From assembly GCA_016789755.1 (NCBI GenBank), contig JAEUQG010000201.1:1-41472 (forward strand): a DNA stretch of 41,472 nt, in the 5' to 3' direction. This stretch comes from Bryobacterales bacterium. Lineage in GTDB: Bacteria; Acidobacteriota; Terriglobia; Bryobacterales; Bryobacteraceae. The position numbers and the translations under genes are program-made. The notes beneath the pieces were generated by a model. The model searched no databases and had not been told where the DNA came from. It saw nothing but the letters and a program-made list of their open reading frames with translations. This document shows, piece by piece, positions 14,741 to 24,836 of the stretch. Numbering within the stretch: position 1 is the stretch's first letter; each line of letters opens with the position of its first letter.

Positions 14741-17700
14741 ATGTTCTTCAGCGACTTCGATCCACTGGTGCGGGACTGGTTTGAGACGCGCTTTCGCCAG
14801 GCCACTGAGCCCCAGTTGCGCGGTTGGACGGAAATCGCCGCGGGCCACGATACCCTTGTGTGCGCCCCCACCGGGTCGGGAAAAACACTGGCCGCCTTCC
14901 TCATATGTTTGAACCGCCTCGTGTGTGCGGCGCGAATGGGCACGCTGGCCGATGCGACTCAAGTCGTATACGTCTCGCCGCTCAAGGCCCTCAGCAACGA
15001 TGTCCAGAAGAACCTGGATAAGCCACTGGCGGAGATCCGCGAATTGGCGGCACAGCGCGGTGTGGAGTTGCAGCCCATCCGCACCGCCGTGCGAACCGGC
15101 GACACGCCCATGCAGGAGCGCCAGCAAATGGGCCGGAAGCCTCCCCATGTGCTGGTCACGACGCCGGAATCTCTATATATCCTCCTCACCGCCGAAGGGC
15201 CGCGGAAAATGCTGCGCCAAGTCAGCACACTGATTCTCGACGAGATTCACGCCGTCGCCGATGACAAGCGCGGTGCGCACCTGGCCTTAAGCGTGGCCCG
15301 CTTGGAAGCCCTCTGCCAACAGCGGCCGCAGCGCATCGGCCTCTCTGCCACCGTCAAGCCGGTCGCCGAGATCGCCGAATACCTGGGGCCGCGCACTCAC
15401 ATCGTCGATGTGGGGCACCGCCGGGCGATGGATATCGCCGTCGAGATCCCGCGTGACGAACTGGGCTCCGTCGCAAGCAATGAAATGTGGGGAGAAATCT
15501 ACGACCGGATCACCCAGCATATCCTCACCCATCGCACGACGCTGGTCTTTGTGAACACCCGCCGCATGTCGGAGCGCGTCGCGCACGCACTGACAGAGCG
15601 CCTCGGCGAAGGCCACGTCCTGGCCCATCACGGCAGCCTCTCCCGCCAACTCCGCCTCAAGGCAGAGACGATGTTGAAGAACGGCGAATTGAAGGCCGTG
15701 GTGGCGACAGCTTCGCTGGAGTTGGGCATCGACATCGGCACCGTGGACTTGGCGGTCCAGGTTGGCTCGCCGCGGTCGATTGCCGTGGCATTGCAGCGCA
15801 TCGGGCGAAGCGGGCACTGGGTGGGCGCCATGCCGAAGGGGCGGCTCTTTGCCACGACTCGCGATGAGTTGATCGAATGCGCGGCGCTCGTGTCGGCAAT
15901 CCGCGCCGGAGACCTGGAAAATATTGAGGTTCCGCGCAACGCGCTCGATGTCCTTGCCCAGCAGATAGTGGCTGCCTGCGCCTGCGAAACGTGGGACGAA
16001 GAACAGATGTACGCCCTCGCGCGCGCAACGTATTCCTACCGGCACTTGCCCCGCCACGATTACGATTCCCTGCTTGCAATGCTCTCCGAAGGAATCGCCA
16101 CCTCGCGCGGCCGCAGCGCAGCCCTCCTCCATCGCGATCAGGTCAATCATCGCATCAAAGGACGCCGCGGGGCTCGATTGATTGCCATCACTTCCGGCGG
16201 CGCAATTCCAGAGAACGCGAACTACACGGTAGTGGCCGAACCGGACGGGCGCAACGTCGGAACCCTCGACGAGGATTTCGCCATCGAAAGTATGGCCGGC
16301 GACGTGTTCCTCCTCGGCACCAGTTCATGGCGGATTCGCAGAGTCGAGCAAGGCAGGGTACGCGTCGAAGATGCCCATGGCGCGCCCCCGTCCGTGCCCT
16401 TCTGGTTCGGAGAAGCGCCAGGGCGTTCCGTCGAATTGTCGGCCGAGGTAGCGCGTCTGCGCGCGGAAATCGTGGTTCGTGGGCCCGAGGCTGGCGCCTA
16501 TTTGATGGAACGCTGCGGACTGGAGCAAAGCGCCGCCAGGCAAGCTGTGGACTATATCACCGCCGGTACGGCCGCACTCGGAGCCCTTCCATCGCACGAT
16601 ACCGTCGTCGCCGAGCGCTTCTTCGATGAAGCCGGCGGCATGCAACTGGTGATCCATTCCCCCTTCGGCTCGCGCTTGAACCGCGCCTGGGGTTTGGCCC
16701 TGCGCAAGAAATTCTGCCGGACTTTCAATTTTGAATTGCAGGCGGCGGCCACCGACAACGGCATCGTCATTTCGTTAAGCGAGCAGCATGCCTTCCCCCT
16801 CGAATTGGTCTTTGAGTTCTTGAAGCCGGAAACGCTCGAAGATACCCTGACGCAGGCAATGCTGCCGGCCCCCATGTTCGGAGCACGCTGGCGGTGGAAT
16901 GCCACGCGCGCCTTGGCGGTGCTCCGGTTCTCCGGCGGCCGGCGTGTCCCTCCCCCCATTCAACGAATGCGCTCGGACGATTTGCTCGCCGCCGTCTTCC
17001 CCGATCAGGTCGCCTGTCAGGAGAACCTGTCCGGACCCATCCGCATTCCCGATCACCCACTGGTCAAAGAGACCATTGCCAATTGCCTCCATGAGGCGAT
17101 GGATCTCGATGGGTTGCGCGCAGTCATTGCGAAAATTCGTTCCGGCGCCATTCGCGCGGTGGCGGCCGAAACCACGCAGGCATCGCCGTTTTCCCACGAA
17201 ATCCTCAATGCCAACCCCTATGCCTTCCTGGACGATGCTCCCCTCGAAGAGCGCCGCACGCGCGCGGTGCAGATGCGCAGCACCTTGCGCAGCGATATCT
17301 CCGGCGGCGAAGGCGTGTTGGACCCCGCCGTGATCGCTCAGGTCGCCTCGGAGAGTTGGCCCCTCATTCGCGATGCCGACGAGTTGCACGATGCATTGCT
17401 GACCCTCGTCAGCATGCCCCGCACAGAGCTGCATGAGCCTTGGTACCGAGAGTTGGCCGCCACGGGGCGGGCCCACACGGTAACCCGCGGAGAGCAAGCC
17501 TTTTGGGTGGCCACCGAGAAAACTGCGATCGTCGAAGATACCGTGGAGACCCTGCGCGGCTGGATGGAAAGCATCGGCCCGGTCACAGCGCCGGAGTTGG
17601 CCGCCAGGTTACTATTCGCCGAGGGGGATGTGGAGCAGGCGCTCCTGCGCTTAGAGGCCGAGGGTCAGCTATTCCAGGGGCATTACCTGCGCCGGGATGG

Positions 17701-18751
17701 ACCGGTGGAATGGTGCAATCGTAGAATCCTCGCCCGCATCCACCGCATGACCCTGGGGCGCTTGCGTCGCGAAATTGAGCCCGTCACATCGCTGCAATTT
17801 CATCGATTCCTCGAAATCTGGCAGCACCGTGCCGCCGGGGCCCAACTGCCCGGAGTAGAAGGTTTGATGCAGGTGGTGCGGCAACTGCAAGGTTACGAGA
17901 TCCCGGCCGTCGCTTGGGAGACCGAGATCTTCCCCCGCCGCGTCGCAGAGTACGATCCGGATTACTTGGATCAATTGTGTCTGGCCGGAGAGGTGATGTG
18001 GGGCCGCCTCTCCCCTCATCCGGCATTGGAAGGAGAAGGGCGTCAGGTCAGGCCCACGCGAATCGCTCCCATCACGTTTTTCCTCAGAGAAGACGCCGCC
18101 TGGCTGGTGGAAGATGTCCCGTTGTCGCATGCCGGTCTGTCGCATCCGGCGCGGGATGTTATCGCCGCCCTCGAGCAGTATGGGGCCTGCTTCTTCACCG
18201 ATCTGGTGCGTGCCGCCCACCGCTTGCCCAGCGAGGTGGAAGACGCCCTCTGGGAGTTGGTCGCAGCAGGTTTGGTGACTGCCGACGGATTTGAGAATCT
18301 GCGGGCATTGATTGATCCGAAACGCCGCCGGGGCGAGGGGAAAGGCCGGCTGGCCAGGCCCCGTCATGCGGCCGGAAGATGGGCCCTGTTCCGCCGCATT
18401 CCCGGTGGCCTCGGAACCGGAGAGCGTTTGGAGCGCGTCGCAAAACAACTCCTGCTGCGCTGGGGCGTGGTCTTTCGCGACTTGCTGCAACGCGAAGCGA
18501 TGGCCCCGGCGTGGCGCGATTTGCTGCCCGCTTTGCGCAAGATGGAGGCACAGGGCGTCATCCGCGGCGGACGCTTCGTCGACGGCTTCACGGGGGAGCA
18601 GTTCGCCCGTCCGGAGGCCCTGGAACTGCTGCGAAAAGTCCGCAGAGAGTCCGTCGAAGGGGCGCAGCCCACGGTCATCGTGGGGTCCGATCCGCTGAAT
18701 CTCACCGGGGTGCTATTGCCGGCCGCGCGCGGAGTCAGCCTCAGTTCGTGA
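14741..18751 (+). CDS. lhr: Lhr-type ATP-dependent DNA helicase
   Basis: A 1336-residue superfamily 2 helicase of the large Lhr type, a 3'-to-5' translocase linked to DNA repair. Motif I is CAPTGSGKT (residues 41-49), motif Ia [11 protein letters not shown], motif II LDEIHAV (about 166), motif III LSAT, motif [13 protein letters not shown] and motif [10 protein letters not shown] (about 352). The Lhr winged-helix and core domain follows (to about 850), then a long Lhr-specific C-terminal region. It is shorter than E. coli Lhr (about 1540). The ATG at 14741 is preferred, with AAAGAAG before it. An ATG at 14731 is out of frame. No exonuclease or phosphoesterase partner adjoins it. Confidence 0.94.
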   Translation: MFFSDFDPLVRDWFETRFRQATEPQLRGWTEIAAGHDTLVCAPTGSGKTLAAFLICLNRLVCAARMGTLADATQVVYVSPLKALSNDVQKNLDKPLAEIRELAAQRGVELQPIRTAVRTGDTPMQERQQMGRKPPHVLVTTPESLYILLTAEGPRKMLRQVSTLILDEIHAVADDKRGAHLALSVARLEALCQQRPQRIGLSATVKPVAEIAEYLGPRTHIVDVGHRRAMDIAVEIPRDELGSVASNEMWGEIYDRITQHILTHRTTLVFVNTRRMSERVAHALTERLGEGHVLAHHGSLSRQLRLKAETMLKNGELKAVVATASLELGIDIGTVDLAVQVGSPRSIAVALQRIGRSGHWVGAMPKGRLFATTRDELIECAALVSAIRAGDLENIEVPRNALDVLAQQIVAACACETWDEEQMYALARATYSYRHLPRHDYDSLLAMLSEGIATSRGRSAALLHRDQVNHRIKGRRGARLIAITSGGAIPENANYTVVAEPDGRNVGTLDEDFAIESMAGDVFLLGTSSWRIRRVEQGRVRVEDAHGAPPSVPFWFGEAPGRSVELSAEVARLRAEIVVRGPEAGAYLMERCGLEQSAARQAVDYITAGTAALGALPSHDTVVAERFFDEAGGMQLVIHSPFGSRLNRAWGLALRKKFCRTFNFELQAAATDNGIVISLSEQHAFPLELVFEFLKPETLEDTLTQAMLPAPMFGARWRWNATRALAVLRFSGGRRVPPPIQRMRSDDLLAAVFPDQVACQENLSGPIRIPDHPLVKETIANCLHEAMDLDGLRAVIAKIRSGAIRAVAAETTQASPFSHEILNANPYAFLDDAPLEERRTRAVQMRSTLRSDISGGEGVLDPAVIAQVASESWPLIRDADELHDALLTLVSMPRTELHEPWYRELAATGRAHTVTRGEQAFWVATEKTAIVEDTVETLRGWMESIGPVTAPELAARLLFAEGDVEQALLRLEAEGQLFQGHYLRRDGPVEWCNRRILARIHRMTLGRLRREIEPVTSLQFHRFLEIWQHRAAGAQLPGVEGLMQVVRQLQGYEIPAVAWETEIFPRRVAEYDPDYLDQLCLAGEVMWGRLSPHPALEGEGRQVRPTRIAPITFFLREDAAWLVEDVPLSHAGLSHPARDVIAALEQYGACFFTDLVRAAHRLPSEVEDALWELVAAGLVTADGFENLRALIDPKRRRGEGKGRLARPRHAAGRWALFRRIPGGLGTGERLERVAKQLLLRWGVVFRDLLQREAMAPAWRDLLPALRKMEAQGVIRGGRFVDGFTGEQFARPEALELLRKVRRESVEGAQPTVIVGSDPLNLTGVLLPAARGVSLSS

Positions 18752-18777
18752 GTGCGCACACATCCCTAGCCCTTCCC

Positions 18778-19968
18778 TCAGCCCCACTCTTTCACCAAAA
18801 CTCGGCTCATATTGTGCAGCGAAACCTGCATCGGCGTCGCATCAGGCCATTCCGGCGGCGCGGCCAGACCGCCCCTCGTCACTTGCGCCCGCGTGCACAG
18901 ATCCTCGAAAAGCGACACCAAAGCCTGGTCCCGCCACCCCTTCGCAGACTCCTCCGACATGATCGCCATCGCCTCTTCGTGGCTCATCGCCTTCTTGTAA
19001 GGACGCTCGCTCGTCAGCGCATCGTATACGTCCGCCGTCTGCAGAATCCGCGCCAGCAATGGGATCTGTTCCCCACAGAGCCCGTCCGGATACCCGCTAC
19101 CGTCCCAACGCTCATGATGCGACCGGATAATCGGCAGCACCAGCGACAAACTCTTCATCGGCCGGCAGATCTCCTCACCCTTGCAGGTATGGGAGCGCAT
19201 TATCTCCCACTCGGCATCCGTCAGTATCCCCCGCTTGAACAGGATGCTGTCCGGTACCGCAATTTTCCCAATGTCATGCAGATACCCCCCCCGGTACAGC
19301 GCCACCAGCTCCGGCCGCGACAACCCCAGCGCCAACCCCAGCGCAACGCTATAGGTGGCCAGCCTCTGGCAATGGTCCCCCGTCTGTTTGTCTCTCTGCT
19401 CCACCGCCTGAGCCAGCGCAAAAAGAATCGTCTCCGCCTCTTCCAGGGAATCCACCGCCGCCTTGTGACGCAGCAGCGACTGAATCCGCGTTCTCACCAA
19501 TGCCGGCGACAGAGGCTTGAACAGAAACTCGTCAGCCCCCGCCGAAATCCCCAGAATCTCGTGCTCCGCCCCCAGCACGTTCGTCATGATCAGCACCGGA
19601 ATCAGTTGCGTCTTCTTGTTGCTCTTCAGCCACCGGCAGAAATCCGCCCCATTCACCTCCGGCAGCATCAGATCCAGAATAATCAGGTCCACCGGCTGCT
19701 TTTCCAACTCCGTCACCGCTTCCGCCGCCCGGCACGCCTCCACAATCCGGTACGGCTCGCTCTTCAGCATCGCCCGCAACAGCCGCCGGTTTACATCAGC
19801 ATTATCTACGACAAGTATCGTCGGCGGACGCGAATGCTCCCACCCGATCGTCGCCCCAGCATACGCCGTCACCGGCGACGCCGTCATCACGTCCCGCGCG
19901 GACGTCGCCACCCCCTCCAAGTTAGTGAGGTTCAACCGATTGCCGACATCCGTGGGAAAGATGTTCAT
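18778..19968 (-). CDS. Response regulator with HD-GYP output domain
   Basis: A 396-residue cytoplasmic protein. Residues 1-45 are an unassigned N-terminal segment. The receiver domain follows (TILVVDNADVNRRLL, phospho-acceptor Asp in LIILDLMLPEVNG near 100, and a Lys in FLFKPLSP). The HD-GYP phosphodiesterase domain carries YLHDIGKIAVPDSIL (about 231) and SHHERWDGSGYPDGL (about 285), with all signature residues for cyclic-di-GMP hydrolysis. The ATG at 19968 has a GGGGGA site 10 nt upstream. The longer frame begins with TTG at 19986. No sensor kinase gene is adjacent, so it is an orphan regulator. It diverges from the receptor gene. Confidence 0.93.
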   Translation of the reverse strand: MNIFPTDVGNRLNLTNLEGVATSARDVMTASPVTAYAGATIGWEHSRPPTILVVDNADVNRRLLRAMLKSEPYRIVEACRAAEAVTELEKQPVDLIILDLMLPEVNGADFCRWLKSNKKTQLIPVLIMTNVLGAEHEILGISAGADEFLFKPLSPALVRTRIQSLLRHKAAVDSLEEAETILFALAQAVEQRDKQTGDHCQRLATYSVALGLALGLSRPELVALYRGGYLHDIGKIAVPDSILFKRGILTDAEWEIMRSHTCKGEEICRPMKSLSLVLPIIRSHHERWDGSGYPDGLCGEQIPLLARILQTADVYDALTSERPYKKAMSHEEAMAIMSEESAKGWRDQALVSLFEDLCTRAQVTRGGLAAPPEWPDATPMQVSLHNMSRVLVKEWG

Positions 19969-20196
19969 GGTTCGCTCGTCCCCCAAAACATCGGTCGTTC
20001 TCTGCCGAATATTTAGGTTTCCCCCTCTGGTTCAAATGAGGGGATTCGAAAATGGAACCCATAGAACCATACCTCCGATTACAACTGTAAACTACGCTTC
20101 GCGAAAGACTTGTTAACTTTCTTCCACCTTGTTCTCCACAACCGTATTTGCCCTTAAGCTGGAGTTATCAATTTCTCTGGTTGGGGACAAAAACAT

Positions 20197-23100
20197 ATGG
20201 GAAAGGGGAACCTACAAGGTATGTCTCGTTATCTGGCAGCTTTTCTATTCATCTCCACAGCCGTTTTCGCGCAGACGAGCCGCGGCACCGTCAACGGCAT
20301 CGTCACCGATCAAAGCGGCGCGGCAATCGCCGCCGTCGACGTCGAGTTACGGTCGTTAACCACCGGAGTCGTCCGAACCACAAAGAGTAACGAGGTAGGC
20401 AGCTACCGCTTCGACGCCGTCGATCTCGGCGCCTATCAAGTAGTTGCCATAGCCGGCGGATTCCAGCAATTGCAGACCCAGCCCTTCGACGTGGTGGCCA
20501 ATCAAGTCCGCACCATTGATGTCAAGCTCGAAATCGGCGAACAGAAAAGCGTCGTCCAGGTCGTCGCCGAAACCGTCCAGTTGCAGGTGGAGGCGCCCGT
20601 CCGCGGCGCCAACATCGACTCCGCCCGCGTCACCCAACTGCCCGTAGCCCTGCGCAACCCGGTCGCCTTGGCCCTCACCGCCCCCGGTGTCACCACCAAC
20701 CGCGCCGGCCCTGGCGTCGCCACTTTCTCCGCCAACGGAGCCCGCGGCCGCTCCAATAACTTCCTCATCGATGGCACCGAAAACAACGACATCTCCGTCG
20801 CCGGGCAGGGATTTCAAATCCGCAATCCCGATGCCGTTCAGGAAGTTGCCGTCCAAACCTCCAACTTCGACTCCGAATTCGGCCGTGCCGGCGGCGCCGT
20901 CGTCAACGTCATCACCAAGGGCGGCACCAACGAACTCCACGGCACCGCCAGTTTCCTGCTCGACGTCACCAACGACGACGCCACCACCCTCAACCAATCC
21001 ATCGACCCCAATGTCATCCTCCGCGGCAAGCCACTCCCCGGAACCGAGCAGTGGTGGTCCGGCACCATCGGCGGACCCATCGTCCGCAACAAGCTCTTCT
21101 TCTTCCAGAGCTTCCAGGAGCAGCGCCAGCGTTCCAGCGGCTCCTCCGATGTCATTGCCCCTACCGCCGCCGGCAGGGCCGCCTTTGACGCCCTGTTCCC
21201 CAAAGGCCGCAATCCCCGCGCCGACCTCTTCAGCGACGTCACGGCCGGGGTAACCGCCACCGCCAATCCCTTCACTGTCGCCCTCGGCAACGGCCGCCCC
21301 GACATCCAGTTCGGAACTGCCGTCTTCGGCTACCCCCAGACCTTCCGGGACCGCCAAACCACTTCCCGCATCGACTACGCCCTCTCCGCGCGCAACCAGA
21401 TCTCCGGCCGTTACCTCTACGACGATAACGTCAACCCTGTCAGCGCCCTCAATTTCGCCAGCTTCATCACCAGCCAGCACAACAAGTTCCAGAACGTGCA
21501 AGTGGCCCATACGCACGTGCTCTCTGCCGTAAAGACCAACGAACTCCGCGTCGCCTACAACCGCATTGGGCTCGAATTCCCCCTCGATGCGCAAAACCCG
21601 CTCGCCGCCACCATGCCGCTCTACAACATCGCCGGACTCACCGCCTCCAGCGTCAGCCGTGGCACCGGCGGCTATCTAGGAGTCCAAACCAATCTCCCTC
21701 AGGGCCGCATCGCTAACAACTACCTCATCCAGGATGCCTTCAGTTGGGTCAAAGGGAGCCACACCATCCGCTTCGGCACCGAACTCACTCTCCAGCGCTC
21801 CCGCCAATTCGCGCCCATCGTCGAGCGCGGCCTGCTCACCTACAACGCCGGCGGCGGCTTCACCGGTTTCGCCAACTTCCTCGATGACTTCGGAGGCTCC
21901 GGCGGCGCTGTCCGCCGCGACTTCGGCCAGCCTGCCTATTACCCCAATCTCTTCCGCCAAGGCTACTTCCTCCAGGATCGCTGGCGCGTGTCCCCCTCCG
22001 TGACCCTCACCGTCGGCCTGCGCTACGAATACTTCGGCCTGCCCATGAACACACTCCGCACGCCCGCCTATGAGGGCCTGTTCAACGTCAACACCACTAC
22101 CTTCACCGGCCCCTTCCAGCAGCCGAACAAAGTCAACGGCGACTACAACAATTTCTCCCCTGCCTTCGGTCTCGCCTGGAATCCCAATGTCGAATCCGGT
22201 TTCTTCGGCCGCCTCTTCGGCGGGCGCCGTACCGTCATCCGCACCGGCTACCAGTTCGGCTACGATTCTTTCTTCAACAACATCGCCTCTAACGCCGCCA
22301 CGTCATCGCCGAACGTCGCAGCCACTAACGTCACCTCCGCCATTTCCGCAACCGCTCCTCGCGGTCTTGCCAATCTCTCCAGCTCCTTCCCCACCACGCC
22401 CCGCCTGCCCGATCCCCTCGACACGCAGTCCCTGGTCATGAAGGATCTGCTCAACCCCTACTTCCAACGCTGGTCGTTCGGCATTCAGCGCGAGTTGACA
22501 CCCACGACGATCCTCGATGTCTCCTACGTCGGTTCTAAGGGCACGAAGCTCTTCGCCCAGGATCAGTACAATCCGTTGGTCCCCTCGTCGCTGGTCGTCA
22601 ATCCCACCAACGTCGCGTCCATTCCCGCCAGCCGCCTCGTCAGCCGCGTCGATCCGCTCCAGGGCTCCCGTAGCATCCGCACCAACAACTCCAGTTCGTT
22701 CTTCAACTCGCTGCAAGTCTCCGCAATGAAGCGCATGACCGCTGGCTTCTTCGGCAACGTCAGCTACACCTGGGCCAAGAACCTCGATTACAGCAGCGAT
22801 GTCTTCGCCGCCAGCAATGCCCCCGCCAGTTCCATGGTTCCCACCATCTTCGGCGGCCTGCCCCTCGAACGGGGAGTGTCCCTCTTCCACCGCGCCCATC
22901 GCGCCGTCTTCGTCGCCGGTTACGATCTGCCCTTCCTCAAGAACCGCCGGACCGCCGCGGGTTTCATCGCGGGCGGATGGTCGGTATCCGGCATCTTCAC
23001 CTACGAAACCGGCGTCCCCGTCAATGTGCTCAACGGACTCGATGCCGACGGCTACGATGCCGCCGGCGGTGACCGCCCCAACTTCAATCCCAACGGCCAG

Positions 23101-23526
23101 CCCGGCGTGCGGGCCATCCCCGGCGCGGGACCCACCGGATTCGTCAACCCCGATCTCCCCGGTCGCCCGTCCATCGACCCCGCCACCGCCCAGTACATCG
23201 GCCTTCCGGCCAACACTTCCGCCCGTCCGGCCGCGCCCGGCAACCTCGGCCGCAACACGTTCCGTGGAGCGCCCACCAACGACCTCGGCTTGAACCTGTT
23301 CAAAAAGGTGTCCATCACCGAACGCTTCCGCGCCGAGTTCCGCACCGAATTCTTCAACTTCTTCAATCACCCGCAGCGCGGCATCGGCAGCGTCAGCCCG
23401 TTCTCCCCAGGCAATAGCACGCCTTCCGCCAGCGTCACCAACTCCCCCGCCGGGCAGTTCCTGAACCTCAACATCCTCGACGGCGGCAGCCGCGTCATCC
23501 GCTACCAGTTGAAGTTCATTTTCTAA
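20197..23526 (+). CDS. TonB-dependent receptor, Oar-like
   Basis: A 1109-residue outer-membrane receptor. After a signal peptide (YLAAFLFISTAVFAQ) come a carboxypeptidase-regulatory-like domain (GTVNGIVTDQSGAAIAAVDV, about 28-110), a plug (SARVTQLPVALRNPVALAL, DGTENNDISVAG, VVNVITKGGTNELHGTASF, about 130-260) and a long beta-barrel ending in YQLKFIF with the usual C-terminal aromatic. The family takes up large ligands using TonB. The ATG at 20197 has a GGGGA site 9 nt away. The ATG at 20221 is an alternative that shortens the signal peptide by 8 residues. It ends 31 nt before the BNR_4 propeller gene and probably imports that enzyme's products or substrate (inference). Confidence 0.94.
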   Translation: MGKGNLQGMSRYLAAFLFISTAVFAQTSRGTVNGIVTDQSGAAIAAVDVELRSLTTGVVRTTKSNEVGSYRFDAVDLGAYQVVAIAGGFQQLQTQPFDVVANQVRTIDVKLEIGEQKSVVQVVAETVQLQVEAPVRGANIDSARVTQLPVALRNPVALALTAPGVTTNRAGPGVATFSANGARGRSNNFLIDGTENNDISVAGQGFQIRNPDAVQEVAVQTSNFDSEFGRAGGAVVNVITKGGTNELHGTASFLLDVTNDDATTLNQSIDPNVILRGKPLPGTEQWWSGTIGGPIVRNKLFFFQSFQEQRQRSSGSSDVIAPTAAGRAAFDALFPKGRNPRADLFSDVTAGVTATANPFTVALGNGRPDIQFGTAVFGYPQTFRDRQTTSRIDYALSARNQISGRYLYDDNVNPVSALNFASFITSQHNKFQNVQVAHTHVLSAVKTNELRVAYNRIGLEFPLDAQNPLAATMPLYNIAGLTASSVSRGTGGYLGVQTNLPQGRIANNYLIQDAFSWVKGSHTIRFGTELTLQRSRQFAPIVERGLLTYNAGGGFTGFANFLDDFGGSGGAVRRDFGQPAYYPNLFRQGYFLQDRWRVSPSVTLTVGLRYEYFGLPMNTLRTPAYEGLFNVNTTTFTGPFQQPNKVNGDYNNFSPAFGLAWNPNVESGFFGRLFGGRRTVIRTGYQFGYDSFFNNIASNAATSSPNVAATNVTSAISATAPRGLANLSSSFPTTPRLPDPLDTQSLVMKDLLNPYFQRWSFGIQRELTPTTILDVSYVGSKGTKLFAQDQYNPLVPSSLVVNPTNVASIPASRLVSRVDPLQGSRSIRTNNSSSFFNSLQVSAMKRMTAGFFGNVSYTWAKNLDYSSDVFAASNAPASSMVPTIFGGLPLERGVSLFHRAHRAVFVAGYDLPFLKNRRTAAGFIAGGWSVSGIFTYETGVPVNVLNGLDADGYDAAGGDRPNFNPNGQPGVRAIPGAGPTGFVNPDLPGRPSIDPATAQYIGLPANTSARPAAPGNLGRNTFRGAPTNDLGLNLFKKVSITERFRAEFRTEFFNFFNHPQRGIGSVSPFSPGNSTPSASVTNSPAGQFLNLNILDGGSRVIRYQLKFIF

Positions 23527-23533
23527 ATGCTAC

Positions 23534-23578
23534 AGTCAAGCTGGAGGTGAACCTCGGGTGCTTCATCCCAGCTTGACT
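23534..23578 (+). promoter_or_regulatory. Hairpin enclosing the ribosome site and start of the BNR_4 gene
   Basis: AGTCAAGCTGG (23534-23544) and CCAGCTTGACT (23568-23578) are a perfect 11-bp inverted repeat. The loop contains the GGAGG ribosome site (23543-23547, partly in the left arm) and the GTG start (23558-23560). The right arm lies in codons 4-7. Folding would hide the start region. It may also end part of the receptor transcript, though no T-tract follows. Confidence 0.5.
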
Positions 23579-24826
23579 CTCGCTCTTTTCTCAGCCGCCG
23601 CTGCCTGGCAGTCCATCGATGTCTCTACGGTCTGGTCCGGCCACCCCGTCGGCTTCGACCTTCTCACCGCCGGAAAGAAGCAATACGTCGCCTTCTACGA
23701 CGAGCAGCGCCGCATGACCATCGGCATGCGCTCGCTTGACGATAAGCGCTTCCATCTCGTGCGCCTCCCTTCCCAACTCGTCTGGGACAGCCACAACTAC
23801 GTCACCATGGCCCTCGACCGCGAAGGCTACCTCCACGTCAGCGGCAACATGCACGTCGTCCCGCTCGTCTACTTCCGATCCACCAAGCCCGGCGACATCG
23901 ATTCGCTTGCCCAGGTCTCCCAGATGGTCGGCACAGAGGAGTCCCGCTGCACCTACCCGCGCTTCCTCCGCGGCCCCAAAGGCGAACTCATCTTCACCTA
24001 CCGCGACGGACGCAGCGGCAACGGCAACCAGATCTACAACGCCTACGACGAGTCCTCCAAACAATGGAAGCGCCTCCTCGACCGCCCCCTCACCGACGGC
24101 GAAGGCAAGAGCAACGCCTACTTCACCGATCCCATCCCCGGTCCCGACGGCTACTTCCACCTCGTCTGGGTCTGGCGCAACACACCCGATTGCGCCACCA
24201 ACCACGACCTCACCTACGCCCGCAGTAAAGACATGGTGCATTGGGAAACCAGCTCCGGCAAGCCTCTCTCCTTACCCATCCGCCTCGCCACCGCCGAAAT
24301 CGTCGACCCCGTCCCCGTCCAGGGTGGCATGATCAACGGCAACACCCGCCTCGGCTTCGATTCCAAAAAGCGTCCGGTCATTACGTATCACAAGTTCGAC
24401 GAGCAAGGCCGCACACAAATCTACAACGCGCGTCTCGAAAGCGGCAAATGGAAGATCTACCGCACCTCCGATTGGGACTACCGCTGGGAATTCAGCGGCG
24501 GCGGAACCATCCACTTCGAAATCCGCCCCGGCGCCGTTCGCTCCCACGACGGAGCGCTGTTGCTCGATTACTCCCACGACAAATTGGGCAGCGGCACGTG
24601 GCGTCTCGATGAAAACACACTCCGCCCCCGCGAGACGCGCCCCCGCGCCAGCCTCTGGCCCACCGAATGGGAGACACCGCAGACCCCAGGTCTCCAGGTT
24701 CGCATCCAACCGGGACGTGGCGAAGGCCGCTTTCTCCTGCGCTGGGAAACACTCGGCCCCAACCGCGACCGCCCGCGCACCGGGCCATTGCCCGATCCTT
24801 CCATGCTCCGCCTCTACTTCCCGTAA
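23558..24826 (+). CDS. Secreted BNR_4-family beta-propeller (polysaccharide lyase or glycosidase-like)
   Basis: A 422-residue secreted protein with signal peptide MLHPSLTLALFSAAAAW and a seven-bladed-propeller BNR_4 signature. The key phrase DSHNYVTMALDREGYLHVSG, followed by NMHVVPLVYFRS, is typical of the family, as are CTYPRFLRGPKGELIFTYRD, GYFHLVWVWRNT and ITYHKFDEQGRTQIY. The family includes ulvan lyases, and related propellers process rhamnose-glucuronate linkages, so a rhamnose- or uronate-containing glycan is plausible. The start GTG at 23558 follows GGAGG by about 10 nt, all inside a hairpin. The receptor gene precedes it and a GH106-like enzyme converges on it from the other strand. 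The catalytic residues were not assigned. Confidence 0.82.
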   Translation: MLHPSLTLALFSAAAAWQSIDVSTVWSGHPVGFDLLTAGKKQYVAFYDEQRRMTIGMRSLDDKRFHLVRLPSQLVWDSHNYVTMALDREGYLHVSGNMHVVPLVYFRSTKPGDIDSLAQVSQMVGTEESRCTYPRFLRGPKGELIFTYRDGRSGNGNQIYNAYDESSKQWKRLLDRPLTDGEGKSNAYFTDPIPGPDGYFHLVWVWRNTPDCATNHDLTYARSKDMVHWETSSGKPLSLPIRLATAEIVDPVPVQGGMINGNTRLGFDSKKRPVITYHKFDEQGRTQIYNARLESGKWKIYRTSDWDYRWEFSGGGTIHFEIRPGAVRSHDGALLLDYSHDKLGSGTWRLDENTLRPRETRPRASLWPTEWETPQTPGLQVRIQPGRGEGRFLLRWETLGPNRDRPRTGPLPDPSMLRLYFP

Positions 24827-24836
24827 CTACCGCGCG

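Noticed and set aside
18752..18759. GTGCGCAC 8-bp palindrome between lhr and the HD-GYP gene
   Set aside because: Too short and without a T-tract; common by chance in GC-rich DNA.
20356..21594. 412-codon minus-strand frame rich in Gly, Asp and Val
   Set aside because: It is the reverse complement of the TonB receptor coding sequence and has no signal or domain.
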